A DNA stretch of 64,000 nt from Lentinus brumalis (taxonomy: Eukaryota > Basidiomycota > Agaricomycetes > Polyporales > Polyporaceae): contig MARA01000008.1 in assembly GCA_001792895.1 (NCBI GenBank), positions 744,001-808,000 on the forward strand, read 5' to 3'. The notes beneath the pieces are model-generated. The model worked only from the letters and a program-made list of their open reading frames with translations. It was not told the DNA's origin and ran no database searches. Positions 20,967 to 31,598 of the stretch are shown piece by piece. Positions within the stretch are counted from its first letter, which is position 1. Each line of letters starts with the position of its first letter. The translations under genes were made by a program, and so were the position numbers.

Positions 20967-23449
20967 CTATGCCTGCCCGTCCTGCTTCGCAGCCTGCTTG
21001 CTGTTTTGCGCCGCCTGCTTGCTGTTTTGTGCCGCCTTGCCCTGCTTGTCTGCCTTGCCGCCCTTCTGCTGCTGCTTCTTCGAGCCACTAGAGGCGGTGG
21101 CGGTAGCAGCAGCAGAGTCGGTAGCGGTGGCAGCAGCGGAGTCGGTTGCAGTGGCTGCTGCAGAGTCAGTCGCAGTGGCGGCCGCAGATTCGGTCGCAGT
21201 TGCAGCGGCGGAGTCAGTCGCACTGGCAGCGGAGGAGTCGGTCGCAGTGGAGGTCGAGTTACCAGTGCCTGCGTCCTGGCCAGAGGCGTCGGAGCTGTTG
21301 CCGCTGGCAGCGCTGCCAGTGACGAGCGTGAGCAGCTTCGCGAAGTCGGGCGTGCCAAGACCAGTGACCTATGCCCGCACGTCAGCCAACCTGCCCCAAT
21401 GCTATACAAGAATACAAAGTCGACGCACCGCATCCCACCCTGCAACAGCGGGGAAGCCGTCGGTGCCGCAGCCCGGGTTGCTACCAGACGTGATGTCGTT
21501 CAGCGCCGCCGCGCCCTGCGAGTACAGCATGGGGTTCAGGAACCCGAGCGGGCTCTTGCCGGCGTTCAGGAGGGCATCGTTGAGGAGCGCGACGACGCTG
21601 GCGAACGTCGGGCTCGACGCGCTTGTGCCGTCGACGCCCTGGAGCTGGCCCGCGACCTCGATGGCAAACTGCACGCCCTGGGTGGAGACGTCAGGGAACG
21701 CGCGGCCCTTGGGGTTGAACAGGCCCGCGTTCGTGTTGCCGAGGGTCTTGAGGTAGCCCGCGACGGCGTCGGCCTGGTAGTCGGGCTGCGCGAAGATGTT
21801 GGAGAACCCGCCGGAGGTGAACGCTGCGGCGGTCTCAGGGTTGATACCTTGCGTGCTTCCGACAGACGTCAAGCTGCGTAGAAGGTGGATACGTGGGCGG
21901 ATGAACAGATGGCGAAGATGCGGGTGCACTTACAAGGGGCAGCCAGACGGGAAGGTCGGGGAGAAGGCCTGTCCATCGCATGCGTCGTTGGCCTGTGGGC
22001 CAGAGACACCGCCATCACCAGATGCGAAAAGGACGGAAGTTCCACGAGCCCCGAGCTGTGCGTAGGCGTTGCAAAGGGTACTGGTGGAATCTGTCAGCCT
22101 TCAAACATGGCAGAAAGGCGGGGAATTGCTTACGTTGCGAGGTCTGGCGCCTGCGATGCGAATGGCGCCTCGTCGAAGCCGAAGCTGGTCGTGAGAACGC
22201 GGGGCGGGTCGTCCTGGGCCAGGAGGAAGTTGATGATGTCCAGGAAACCCCCGAGGTCGCCATCCTGGTTCTGGTCGCCAACCGAGACGAATGTCGTAGG
22301 CACGTTCGTCGCCAGGCCAACGGTGTACTGGATGTCGAGACTCTGTCGAAGCAGACATGATCAACAACCGTTGACATGAGAAGCAGTGCAGCTGAATGGA
22401 CATACCGCCTCAGTCGTCCCCTGACCATCATCGGAGCCACCATCGACTGATTGAACAGCGAACGTGCTGTTGGTGATATCAGGACGGGCCTGTGCGAGGA
22501 AATCCTGTGATCGCATGGGCGGTCAGCGGATGTCTCAGACACGTTATCGCCGAAATCCGTCGTTTACCTTCAGATCGTCCTGGTTGGCAACCTCGCCACC
22601 GAAACCGCTGACACCGAGGCTGTTGCCCGCTGCTGTCGCAGGCGTAGGCGGGATGTTGTAGATCGCCTGCAAGCACTGGGGCGTGATGACCTGAGCGCAC
22701 TGCGAAGGGATGTCGGCACGCTTCGACTGGGAGCGCTTGGTCTTGCGGAAAGGCTGGATGACTTTGACAGCAGCCTTGCGACTGGCAGGTGGGATGAACC
22801 TAAAATGCAGCATGTCAGCTATCGCGGCAAAGTTTATGAGAACGCCTGGACGCACTGGGTGGTGGGGTAGATGAACGCGACGTGCTCCTGCAGGTCAGAG
22901 GGCAGCGAGTAGGCAAGCGTGCGGACCATGGTCGTGTTGGACGCCTCGTGCGTGTAGGTCGTGAAGTTCGCGTTAAGCAATGCGTTCGCCTTCTCAGCGG
23001 GAACCTTGATCGTGACCATGTCGCCGGACGCAGACGTGCTGTCGGGCGAGATGCCGTTCTTGCTCAGCCAGTCGCTCACCGCCTTGGAACTCTCGGCCTT
23101 GGGAGCAACAAGCTGCTCGACCTGGAAAAGCCGTCAATGAACCTGCAAGCTGGAGTAGCGACAATAAGCGGACATACCTCGGACTTCGAGAGGTGGTGGC
23201 CGTAGTTCTCGCTGGTGGGGTCGCTGACATCCAGGAGTGAAGCTTGTAGACCCGTTGCGTTGTTTTGAGGCAGAGCAATGGTCAAACGGAGCATGCCAGG
23301 GGGATGAAGTTGCGGATATTGCCAGGCTTGAACCCGAGCGGCACCTCGCTGCGCTGGTCACGGACGACGAATTCGGAGTGCACCGCGCTGGGCCGGCCCA
23401 GCGCGAGCGAAAGAAGGGAAGAAAGAATGAGCAGTCCTGCTGCGACCAT
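20967..23449 (-). CDS. Sedolisin-type serine carboxyl peptidase (S53), copy 3, frame-disrupted
   Basis: Signal peptide MVAAGLLILSSLLSLALG starts at 23449. The propeptide follows (LTIALPQNNATGLQASLLD). The catalytic domain has Glu/Asp in TEA/SLDIQYTVG across an intron (about 22335-22405), the Asp in the loop near 22015, and Ser in VDGTSASSPTF (about 21630). The calcium-site region SNPGCGTDGFPAVAGWD is present. The frame breaks at five consecutive G (C on the coding strand) at 23299-23303: the N-terminal exon runs into a stop, while the next frame carries on at MLRLTIALPQ. One extra base there would restore continuity, so it is either a fresh pseudogene or a consensus error. The tail is a long run of Ala/Thr/Ser/Asp repeats followed by a Lys/Gln-rich end, stop at 20967. 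Confidence 0.85.
21085..21265 (-). repeat. 24-bp-type tandem repeats encoding an Ala/Thr/Ser/Asp tail
   Basis: GCAGCAGCGGAGTCGGT-like units of 24 bp repeat about six times in the last exon of sedolisin copy 3. Each encodes a variant of the octapeptide SAAATATD. Beyond it, towards the stop, a 7-residue AAQNSKQ unit is also repeated. The tail looks like a flexible, O-glycosylatable linker. Confidence 0.8.
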
Positions 23450-25167
23450 GTTGAGCGAGTGTTGAGAAAAGAACCGGGAGAACGAAAGGAACAACGGTGA
23501 CCTCGAGGGGGGAAGGTGAGGTGCCAGACCGCCCGGCGGCGATATTTATCGCTCCTCGAGGGCGGCTCCGTGGGCTGATCACAGGCTTTCGAAGCATGCA
23601 ACTGCAGTGCAGCGTCGTTAGGACCCTCGTCCCTAGAATAGCCGCAGAAACCTATGTGGAGTTCGGCTATGGTACTACAGCGCGCTCATCAACCGAAAGC
23701 TCACCGGGCTGACCATACGTGGGCTATTATTGGCACGGGCGTAACTCTGCGCCCTAGATGTTAGACTTTAGCATTCCGTCCCATCTTTCAAACGTTTGCT
23801 TTGACGATGGTGAAGGCCAATGGGGCGGTTCTGTATGGTGAGAAGCCAAGATGCAGAAGCTGAATGACCATGGCGACCGCCGCGCTCTGCACAACTCCTC
23901 GGCCAAAGTTGGTGGCGGACTATCTCATACGGGCCATTGGATCAGTCGACTGACATGCGGGCGGTGATGACCACGTTAATCACTGTGCAATTACAGCCAT
24001 ACACTGGACGGACCGTACTGGGGCTGGGAGGCGGCGGCGCAATGCTGTTTGAATGTAAAGCATATGGTATACGAAGGAGTGCCCCGGCGCACGTTTACGC
24101 TCGTAGAGGCTGTCGAGAGTGACTGTGGTCTTTGACGGGCACTGAACTCGGCGATTATCATCACTCTGCGAGCGCTGATGCCTCCATCAATGCCTTCTGC
24201 GAGCCGCCTCATAGCATTTAGGGGAGAATGTGGTGTCCACAAATTGTCGAGACTTGGAAGCAGCGGTGAAGATGGTGATGGTGTCATTGGTTGTTCAAGG
24301 AGCAAGCTAAGCGCCCGAGTATGAAGGTGATTAGTACTATCACTCCGCCAGTTCTGCAAGTATTCGAATTTTTCAATACCCCTGTTGGTCGTCCCCCGCT
24401 GCATCATTCATCCCAATTAAATCATAGGTCATTACAATTCACTTCAGGAACGTATGTAGTGTTTGCGCAGGCATGTCGAGGAGTCGAGAAGTGAAAGACG
24501 AAAAAACACTCCTCGGCTACACGGCGCTTTCCGGGGCTTAGCAAGATCTCACCATACAAAGTACATTGCTCTCTAATTTTCCAGGCAGAACGCCAGATAC
24601 ATGGTATAAAAGGCATTTGCGCAACCCCGATGTTGTGTGGTGCAAAAGGATGAAGCGGTGAGCGAGGTGCAGTAGGGTGCAAAACCGCTTTGCAGAACCG
24701 CCCGAGGTGTATGCAACATCGTGGGAGAAACGAAATAAATCCTCGCCAGCACGCACATCTCCACATTCAATTCTCTAAAGCTCACCAGATACACCGACAT
24801 ACAGGAGCTATAGCATGAATCAAACAGCGCCCAGTTCGCCGAAGATTTGTAGGAGATATGGGATGAGAGAGGTCCATACTTGCAGAACTGGCGGAGTGAT
24901 AGTACTGTAACTTTAAGCAGATAAGAACCATGGCGTCTATCTTGGTCTATCAGATCATTTCCGACTCCCGTCACGGTCATCCGCTTTTGCTCTCCTTTTT
25001 TAACCACTGCTTGCTGCTTGCAGTCGTATATCGAGTACACGGATCTCGAGTACAAGGTATGCCTTACTTAATCTCACTTGTTTTGAATCAAGCTAATCTT
25101 TAGCCAAGCCCGTGTACCGCCGTGCTGCGGTAGCTCACATTTTTCACCTAGTCTTCTGCTCGACAAC
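23450..25167. other. Intergenic region
   Basis: About 1.7 kb between sedolisin copy 3 and the plus-strand F-box gene, AT-richer towards 24.3-25.0 kb. I see no motif-bearing reading frame and no terminal repeats. It should contain both divergent promoters. Confidence 0.5.
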
Positions 25168-27746
25168 ATGGAACACGAACACAAACGGCGCAAACAGTCT
25201 CCTTCCCCGCCTCCTGTGGATGATGCACCGGAAGCTCCCGAAGATGCAGCAGCACCGCTACACAAGTGCTACATGACGCTGCTACCGCTGGAACTTCTGG
25301 CGGAGGTACTGTCTTACTTACCATCCCCGCGGGATATCCTCGCAGTTGCACGGACGAGCAAGCACTTCTGCGCCGTTTTGTCGAACAACAAGGCCACCGA
25401 CTTCATCTGGCGCCAGGCGCGGGCGAGGTGTCAGCCGCAGCCGATACCAGATCCTACTCCTGACTTCACGGAGGCGTCGTATGCTGCGTTCCTGTTTGAC
25501 AGCAAGACTTGCGAGGTAAGTATGCGAGCCCCCATGCTAGGTATCAAGCGCAGCATTGACGCTCTCGATAGGTCTGCCAGAAGAGGACGAAGGAGATGTA
25601 CCACTCCTTCGCCCTGCGCGCTTGTATCTGCGATAGGGTGAGCCACTCAACTAGGTGTGGTGGGCCACACTGACTGAGCTTCCTCGTCCGTAGCCGAAGT
25701 GCTTGGCGAGCTGGCAGTAAGTTCTCTCAGACACTCTCTTAACTAGCGTCTGGTCGTGCGTTGGCACGAAAATGCCCAAGTGCTTGAGCTATACATTCAC
25801 GACAGCGGCGCACACGGGAGGTGCATCATCATGAGAAAGACCTTCTTCTTTTTCCGTCCGAGATGTGGAACATCATGAGCTTACAGGACCTTCGCAGTGC
25901 AACAGCACTCCACCGCGTTACCCCACAAGAAGAAGTCGAGTATCCCGAGTTCGTGCACTGGCTTCCACAGCTCGAACGCAGAAACGGTGAGTTTAAGCCT
26001 CCCAATCTGGGACGACTGCCCCTCACCTCTGGCCCTAGTGTATGACATGGGCGTAAAAGTCCGGGGCGATGACTGGCTGCAGGCCGTCGACGAGTACAAG
26101 AAGGTTCACCACCTCGGGGAAGAAGCTGTCGCCGCCTATGTCAAGGAGAAACAGGCTCTGGCGGATCTCATGCCAGCGAAGAGAGACGTACGTCTTGTCT
26201 GTGGTTAGGAAGTGAGATGCATCTACTGACTGCGCACGTTCGCAGCTTTGCAACCAGCTCATCCGTTGGGGCCGTTCCTACGAGGCACGGCGAAAGGAAG
26301 TACTGCGACTAAACCACGCCAAGTGAGTACCTCGTTGAGTACCACGATCCTCTGCCTGTCGACCTCACATGCGACATCAGAGCTACTTCACTCGCCCAAT
26401 CGCAGGGCTGGCATCCTCGCGACCTTCTCCAAGCGCCTTCGTACCGCCTCCTACACCATAGTCGGAACCGTTCCCTCGAGCCAGTCACCGACGAGGGTGC
26501 GTCGCCCGTATCTTCGGCCTTTTCAACGTCTGACTCTTCCAACAGACATAGATGCGATTCGGGGCCTTCTGGATGCGGAGATTGCGGCACACAGGGAGCG
26601 CAAGGTGCATCGCGAGCAGGAAAAGGCTCAACAAATCCGCCTCAAGCAAGTCCGGAGCGAGTGGGACCACATGCACACCCGAGAGCTCCCCGCCCACGTC
26701 CTCCCCAACCTGCAGGAGTTCCGCAAGCTGTCTGTGGTCAAGATCTACGAGGCCGGGCCCTCCGGGTCGGAGCAGCACACGCTCCGCGACCCGTTCGTTT
26801 CCTCGGTCCTCGCGGAGAATCTCGAGCAGTGGCGCGAGGCAGCACGGGCAGGGCTCGCTGCGGTCCTGGGCTTCCCCGGATGGAAGAATCTGAGTAGGAG
26901 GAGACTGCATCCCGTCGACCGACTCACCGCCCGCTTCCGCTGCACGCGGTGCGACGCCGCTGCGAGTCCGGGGAGCAAGAAGGTCCCGGAAGACGGCGGG
27001 ATGGACTTTGCGCGCGCGTGCGAGCATGTGTGCGCCCACCTCCCCAAGAAGAGGAGGAACAAGGAGAAGTGGTCTGCAGATCGCTTCGTTCCAGATCAGC
27101 GGGTACGAGTCTCTTGATTTGACGCATCTTCGCCGCGCACCGTACATCGACTGACCGAGTGTTCTTCGGTTCCTGCTTGAAGGCCGTAGATGCGATCGCG
27201 CAGGTGCTATCGCTTTGTGGCACGACGCCAGAAGATGTGGATTCCATTCGGATTGCGGACGGGCTCGGAGACCGCGTGCAGTGCCAGTCGTGCCCGTGCA
27301 TCATGGACGTCCGGAGTGTGGTAGGTTGCTCGCCTTGCTTCCCTTTGGTCAGATCATTCATCTGGGGGCCCAGGATCGACACTGCAAACGCCATGTCGAC
27401 TGCAGCTTCACGCTGGCAAACGGCCCTGTTGAACCGCCCATTGAGCACGGTTTGGCGAAGAAACTCCTCAAGGTATCCCGGAACACCACGCCCGAGAGGG
27501 ATCAGAAGGTCTTCGTCTGTCGACACTGCACGAAGCCGCACTCCTCTACCTCTGAGCCGCATCCACCCCGGCTCATGACCTTCAACGGGCTCATCTCCCA
27601 TATGAAAGAGAAGTACGCCTCTCTTAGCAGTCTCTATGACGTTGCCTGACACCTACCGCCGGCTCTTTAGGCATCTAATCTTGTTGCTAGCGGACGAGGA
27701 CTTCTACCGCCAGAAGGCCGCTGGCGCGATCGACGATCCTGCGTGA
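25168..27746 (+). CDS. F-box protein with C-terminal zinc-finger-like regions
   Basis: The start at 25168 opens a basic, proline-rich N-terminus followed by an F-box (LLPLELLAEVLSYLPSPRD, about residues 38-75). Cysteines in CEVCQK and CICD across the next intron suggest a small metal site. Later exons encode a coiled-coil-like, Arg/Glu-rich segment (AEIAAHRERKVHREQEKAQQ, about 26570-26640). A Cys/His-rich C-terminus follows with CQSCPC, HCKRHVDC and CRHC...H...H patterns (about 27280-27610), then a stop at 27744-27746. About nine short introns are implied. It resembles the large Agaricomycete family of F-box proteins with terminal C2H2-like fingers, presumed substrate adaptors of SCF complexes. 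Confidence 0.75.
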
Positions 27747-28757
27747 CATCACTTTCCCGTTAACACCGTGCTTCATGGTCACAAATGCCTCCCCCATCTC
27801 CTTCATCTCTCCCGTGCTCATATCTATCCAAATGTACCTCAAATGCTCAATGCTGCTCTGCTGTGCGTGCTGCTCGGACAGAGTGCTATCTGGCTATCTA
27901 GGTCCGTTCTCACCCCAAGCGCTAGTTGTCGTAATGTCGTTGTGCTGCTTCCAGATAGCTCTTACCATATGTCTTCGATCGAGTCTCGATGCTACATTAT
28001 CAATACACTATCCGAAGTCACTCACATGCTCGCAACGCTGCTTCTTCAGCTTCCATCATGCGCTCCCGGTATCATGGGGCCAGCGGACGACGCGGCCGCA
28101 TCAGAATTTGGATGCCGCTCGCGTGTTCGCGCGTGGACGACTCGGACTTCTCGCTGCAAAGAATTCGTCGGGTTTCCTCAGGTGAGTGCTCGAAGCTGCA
28201 CAACTCCTCACAGCTCCGGCGATTCACCGGAGGCACCAGGTCGTACGAGGCCCTCAAATACGTTACGCTCGGACGTAGCGCGGAGCCAGGATCCCGTCGG
28301 CCACCGTGACTCGCAGAACAACGTCCGCCCGCCCGGCGTCGACTGCTGGCATGGCTCAGATTGATGCTCTCCGTATTCATCAGAAGTTGTCATCTGCGCT
28401 CGCGTGCTATCAGGTGAGCGAGCGTATGGTCCCCATCCTTCCTCGGCAGCGTTCTGACCCATTCCAAGGCCAAAATAACTGGTGGGTGAGGTCACTGGTC
28501 AGGCACTCCCTCCCGTCCCCAGCCAGGGCGACGGCGTCCCGAAGCGAAGCGACGCTGTCGGAGGCTGTCAGGTCGCGCCGACAGTGGCCAGCGGGCCGCA
28601 TGCGTCTGGGGCTAAGAGCCTGCCACCTGGAAGTGAAGCATGCTATTGGTAAGGGTTCCCCGCCGGATATAAGGCCGCCCTCCACGCGAGGCCGGCTCGT
28701 CGCGCCTCCCTCCTCTCCCCCGTACGTGCTCATCCACCATCCATCTCGTCGAGGGCC
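27747..28757. other. Intergenic region
   Basis: About 1.0 kb upstream of the GH47 gene. A short plus-strand frame around 28350-28410 (MAQIDALRIHQKLSS) is open but too short to support. GGATATAAGG at about 28665-28674 is a plausible TATA element, about 90 bp upstream of the GH47 start. Confidence 0.45.
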
Positions 28758-31237
28758 GTGATGGTGTCGCTCCGCATTTGCGTCGTCGCGCTCGCGTGCG
28801 TCTCCAGCGCGTTTGGCGCGCGTATCCAGAACCCGTTCATCGTACTGCCCCCGAGTGCAGCGAAGCACAGGCAGGATGTGAAGAACATCTTCCTGGACAG
28901 CTGGAACGCGTACAAGTGGGTATCCAGTGATGCCAGGCATGTGCTGTGTCTGATCGGGCTCGCTGTTGAACAGGGAGTTCGCATTCCCGCATGACGACCT
29001 CACCCCCGTTACGGAGAGCTGGACAGACGGGCGAAACGGCTGGGGTGCATCTGTTGTCGATGCGTTGTCCACCATTGTGAGTGCCCTCCTGGCTTCCTAC
29101 CTGGTCTTGTGACTTACAGTGTCTCCTGCAGTTCATCATGGGCGAGCAGGTAACCTCATTCACGAGGTGCACATCGGAGTCCTGGCTTACGAAGTATCGC
29201 TAGGATATCTTCGCGGAGGCGGTGAATTTCACCACTCACGTCGACTTCACGAGGTCGCACACCTCTGACACCGCGAGGTGAATCAGAGTTCTGATTCACT
29301 CGGGGCGCATCACTAACCCGCTTCCCAGCGTGTTCGAGACGACTATTCGTTACCTGGCGGGTATGCTGAGCGCGTACGAGCTCAGTGGTAAGAAATACCC
29401 TCAGCTGGTGAAACAGGCTGAGACCCTGGCGAACAAGCTCAGTGGGGCCTGGTCTGAGGTATAAGGATACCCATGGTAGTGCATGTGCGCGTTGGCTGAC
29501 GAGCTACGTTAGGGAAACGTCATTCCATTCGGTCAAGTGAACATCAACACCAGCACTCCGACCATCCAGACTGTACGTACACATTGCTTCTCATTCTGAT
29601 CCTCGTCTGACTCTCAGGCCTTGTACAGTCCAACATCGCGGAAGCTGGCACCGTGAGTACATTCTGCCCAATGTACTTCTACATTGACTTGAGCTCTGAT
29701 GTTCCCTTTTCAGCTCACCTTGGAATGGTCTCGCCTTGCGTGAGTCTCGTATCGCGCCACGCGGGGGATACAATCACTGACGTCCGTGTGATAGCCTGTA
29801 CACCAAGAACGACACATACCGGAAACTCGCTGAGGATTCTGTGAGGCTTCTCGCAAACAACGTAAGTTCGCGTATCAACTTCGAGAGGTCATCTGTTCAT
29901 CGTCCGATCCCAGCCGGCCCCCATTCCGGGCTTCCCGCCTCAGGGTATTGACCCTTCGACTGGTAAGCCTGTCGGAGCATACGTGGTAAGTGTTGTTGGT
30001 TGCTGTGGTGCCGCCCTTCGGCGAAGGGAAGATGGAAGCGCGAGGCGCTGACTGGGAACGACAGACGTGGGGTGGCGGATCAGACAGCTACCTCGAATAC
30101 CTGATCAAGTACGCCCGCCTCACTAACACCAACGACAACATCTTCGCGGACACCTGGGCGACTGCCGTCGACTCGTCCATCCACACTCTTCTCAGGGTAA
30201 GGCCATGTCTTCCTACCCCTGCCAGCCGATGTCCTTTGTGCTCACTACTCGCGGCGGCCGCAGAAATCGACGGTGGGCAACTGGACGTACCTCGCGGACC
30301 TCGACGACAGCGGCACTATCCGCCACGTCGGCTCCCATCTCGCCTGCTTCATGGCCGGGAACTGGATCATGGGTGGGAAGCTCTTGAACAACAACACTAT
30401 CGTCCAGCTCGGGCTCGACCTGAACGAAGGCTGCTGGAACACCTATGCCAGCACTGCGTATGTCCCTCCCTTCCCCTTTTGTTCCCATGATGATACTAAC
30501 TCGCTCATTTACCCACCTCGCGTAGTACCGGCATCGGCCCCGAATCATTCGCCTACATTTCGAGCGACGGCTCGTACTCGGGCTCGACGCCCAGCGCAGG
30601 CGATATCGCGTTCTACGACCGGCATGGGTTCTACATCACGACCTCGTACTACTACATGCGCCCCGAGGTGCTCGAGTCCAACTTCTACGCGTACCGCCTC
30701 ACGGGCGACGTCAAGTACTTCAACCGCGCCGCCGCCGCCGTGCAGAGCATCAAGACGTACCTGAAGACGCCCACCGTCGCGTACGCGCCGATCAACGACG
30801 TCGACTCGACCGACTCGGGCTTCATCGACGACATGGAGAGCTTCTGGTTCGCGGAGGTGCTCAAGTACCTCTACCTCACCTTCGACGACCCGAACCACAT
30901 CAGCCTGGACAACTGTGAGTGTCCGCTGTGGAGCTGGACGGATTGCAGGGGCTTGCTGATTGCTGATGCTGTTCGACTCGCAGATGTGTTCAACACGGAG
31001 GCGCATCCATTCGTCGCCCCGCCTGAGAAGTCCTCGTACGGCAGCGGCAGGCTGCACGGTTCTACGGGCACGTTCAAGACGACGTCCGGCCCGCTTCCTG
31101 CGGTCAGTTTCGCCCCGAAACTGCCCCCACCTGAGGGAAGCGGTGGGATTGTACTCTTGTACCTATATATCGTTAAAGTATTCATGTATGCATCACGTCG
31201 ACACCATCGCGAGCGAGCTCGAGGATGTGGTCCTTAG
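28758..31237 (+). CDS. Secreted GH47 class I alpha-1,2-mannosidase
   Basis: The start at 28758 gives a signal peptide (MVSLRICVVALACVSSAFG). Spliced exons carry the GH47 signatures: the VVDALSTIFIMGE block near 29055, WGGGSDSYLEYLIKYA near 30075, VGSHLACFMAGNW near 30330, a second Cys in NEGCWNTYA forming the conserved disulphide pair, RPEVLESNFYAYRLTGD near 30660, and ESFWFAEVLKYLYLTF near 30838. The terminal FNTEAHPF has the Thr that binds the catalytic calcium. The family trims alpha-1,2-linked mannose from N-glycans in the ER/Golgi or outside the cell; the signal peptide without a membrane anchor suggests secretion. About eleven introns are implied. The C-terminus after NTEAHPF runs about 60 residues further, longer than usual, to a stop at 31237, so the last exon may be mis-assigned. 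Confidence 0.9.
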
Positions 31238-31590
31238 TACTTAGTTGGTGCGGGGACGTGTGGAGAGCTCGACGCTGGATGTGACATAGCTCTGCATGTG
31301 GGATACATCGAGATCCATAGAGCTGGATGAATGCTAGAAGAGGACACGAAGAAAGTCTCTAACAGTTTCCGGAGGAGATGATGGACACGGAGCAGCACGA
31401 GCGCCTCCCAGTACTGTCGGGCGCTTCTCTTCCTTGTTCCCTGCCATCTACTGAGCTGGCTGCCTACAGTGCGTCTTCTGGTCTCGGCCAACAACCTCAT
31501 CTTCCTTGTGGTACCCTGCGTGCAAATTGATTATTGGAACTGCTACCCCAAGCATTTGGCTGCCGCCATCAAGTACGTGCTCGTCGTTGA
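31238..31590. other. Spacer between GH47 gene and hAT element
   Basis: About 350 bp of 3' flank and pre-insertion host DNA, with no supported gene. It ends with the target-duplication copy GTCAGAAG at 31591-31598. Confidence 0.6.
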
Positions 31591-31598
31591 GTCAGAAG

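Noticed and set aside
20811..21881. 356- and 313-codon plus-strand frames over sedolisin copy 3
   Set aside because: They are shadows of GC-rich repeats and of the conserved catalytic exon read on the wrong strand.
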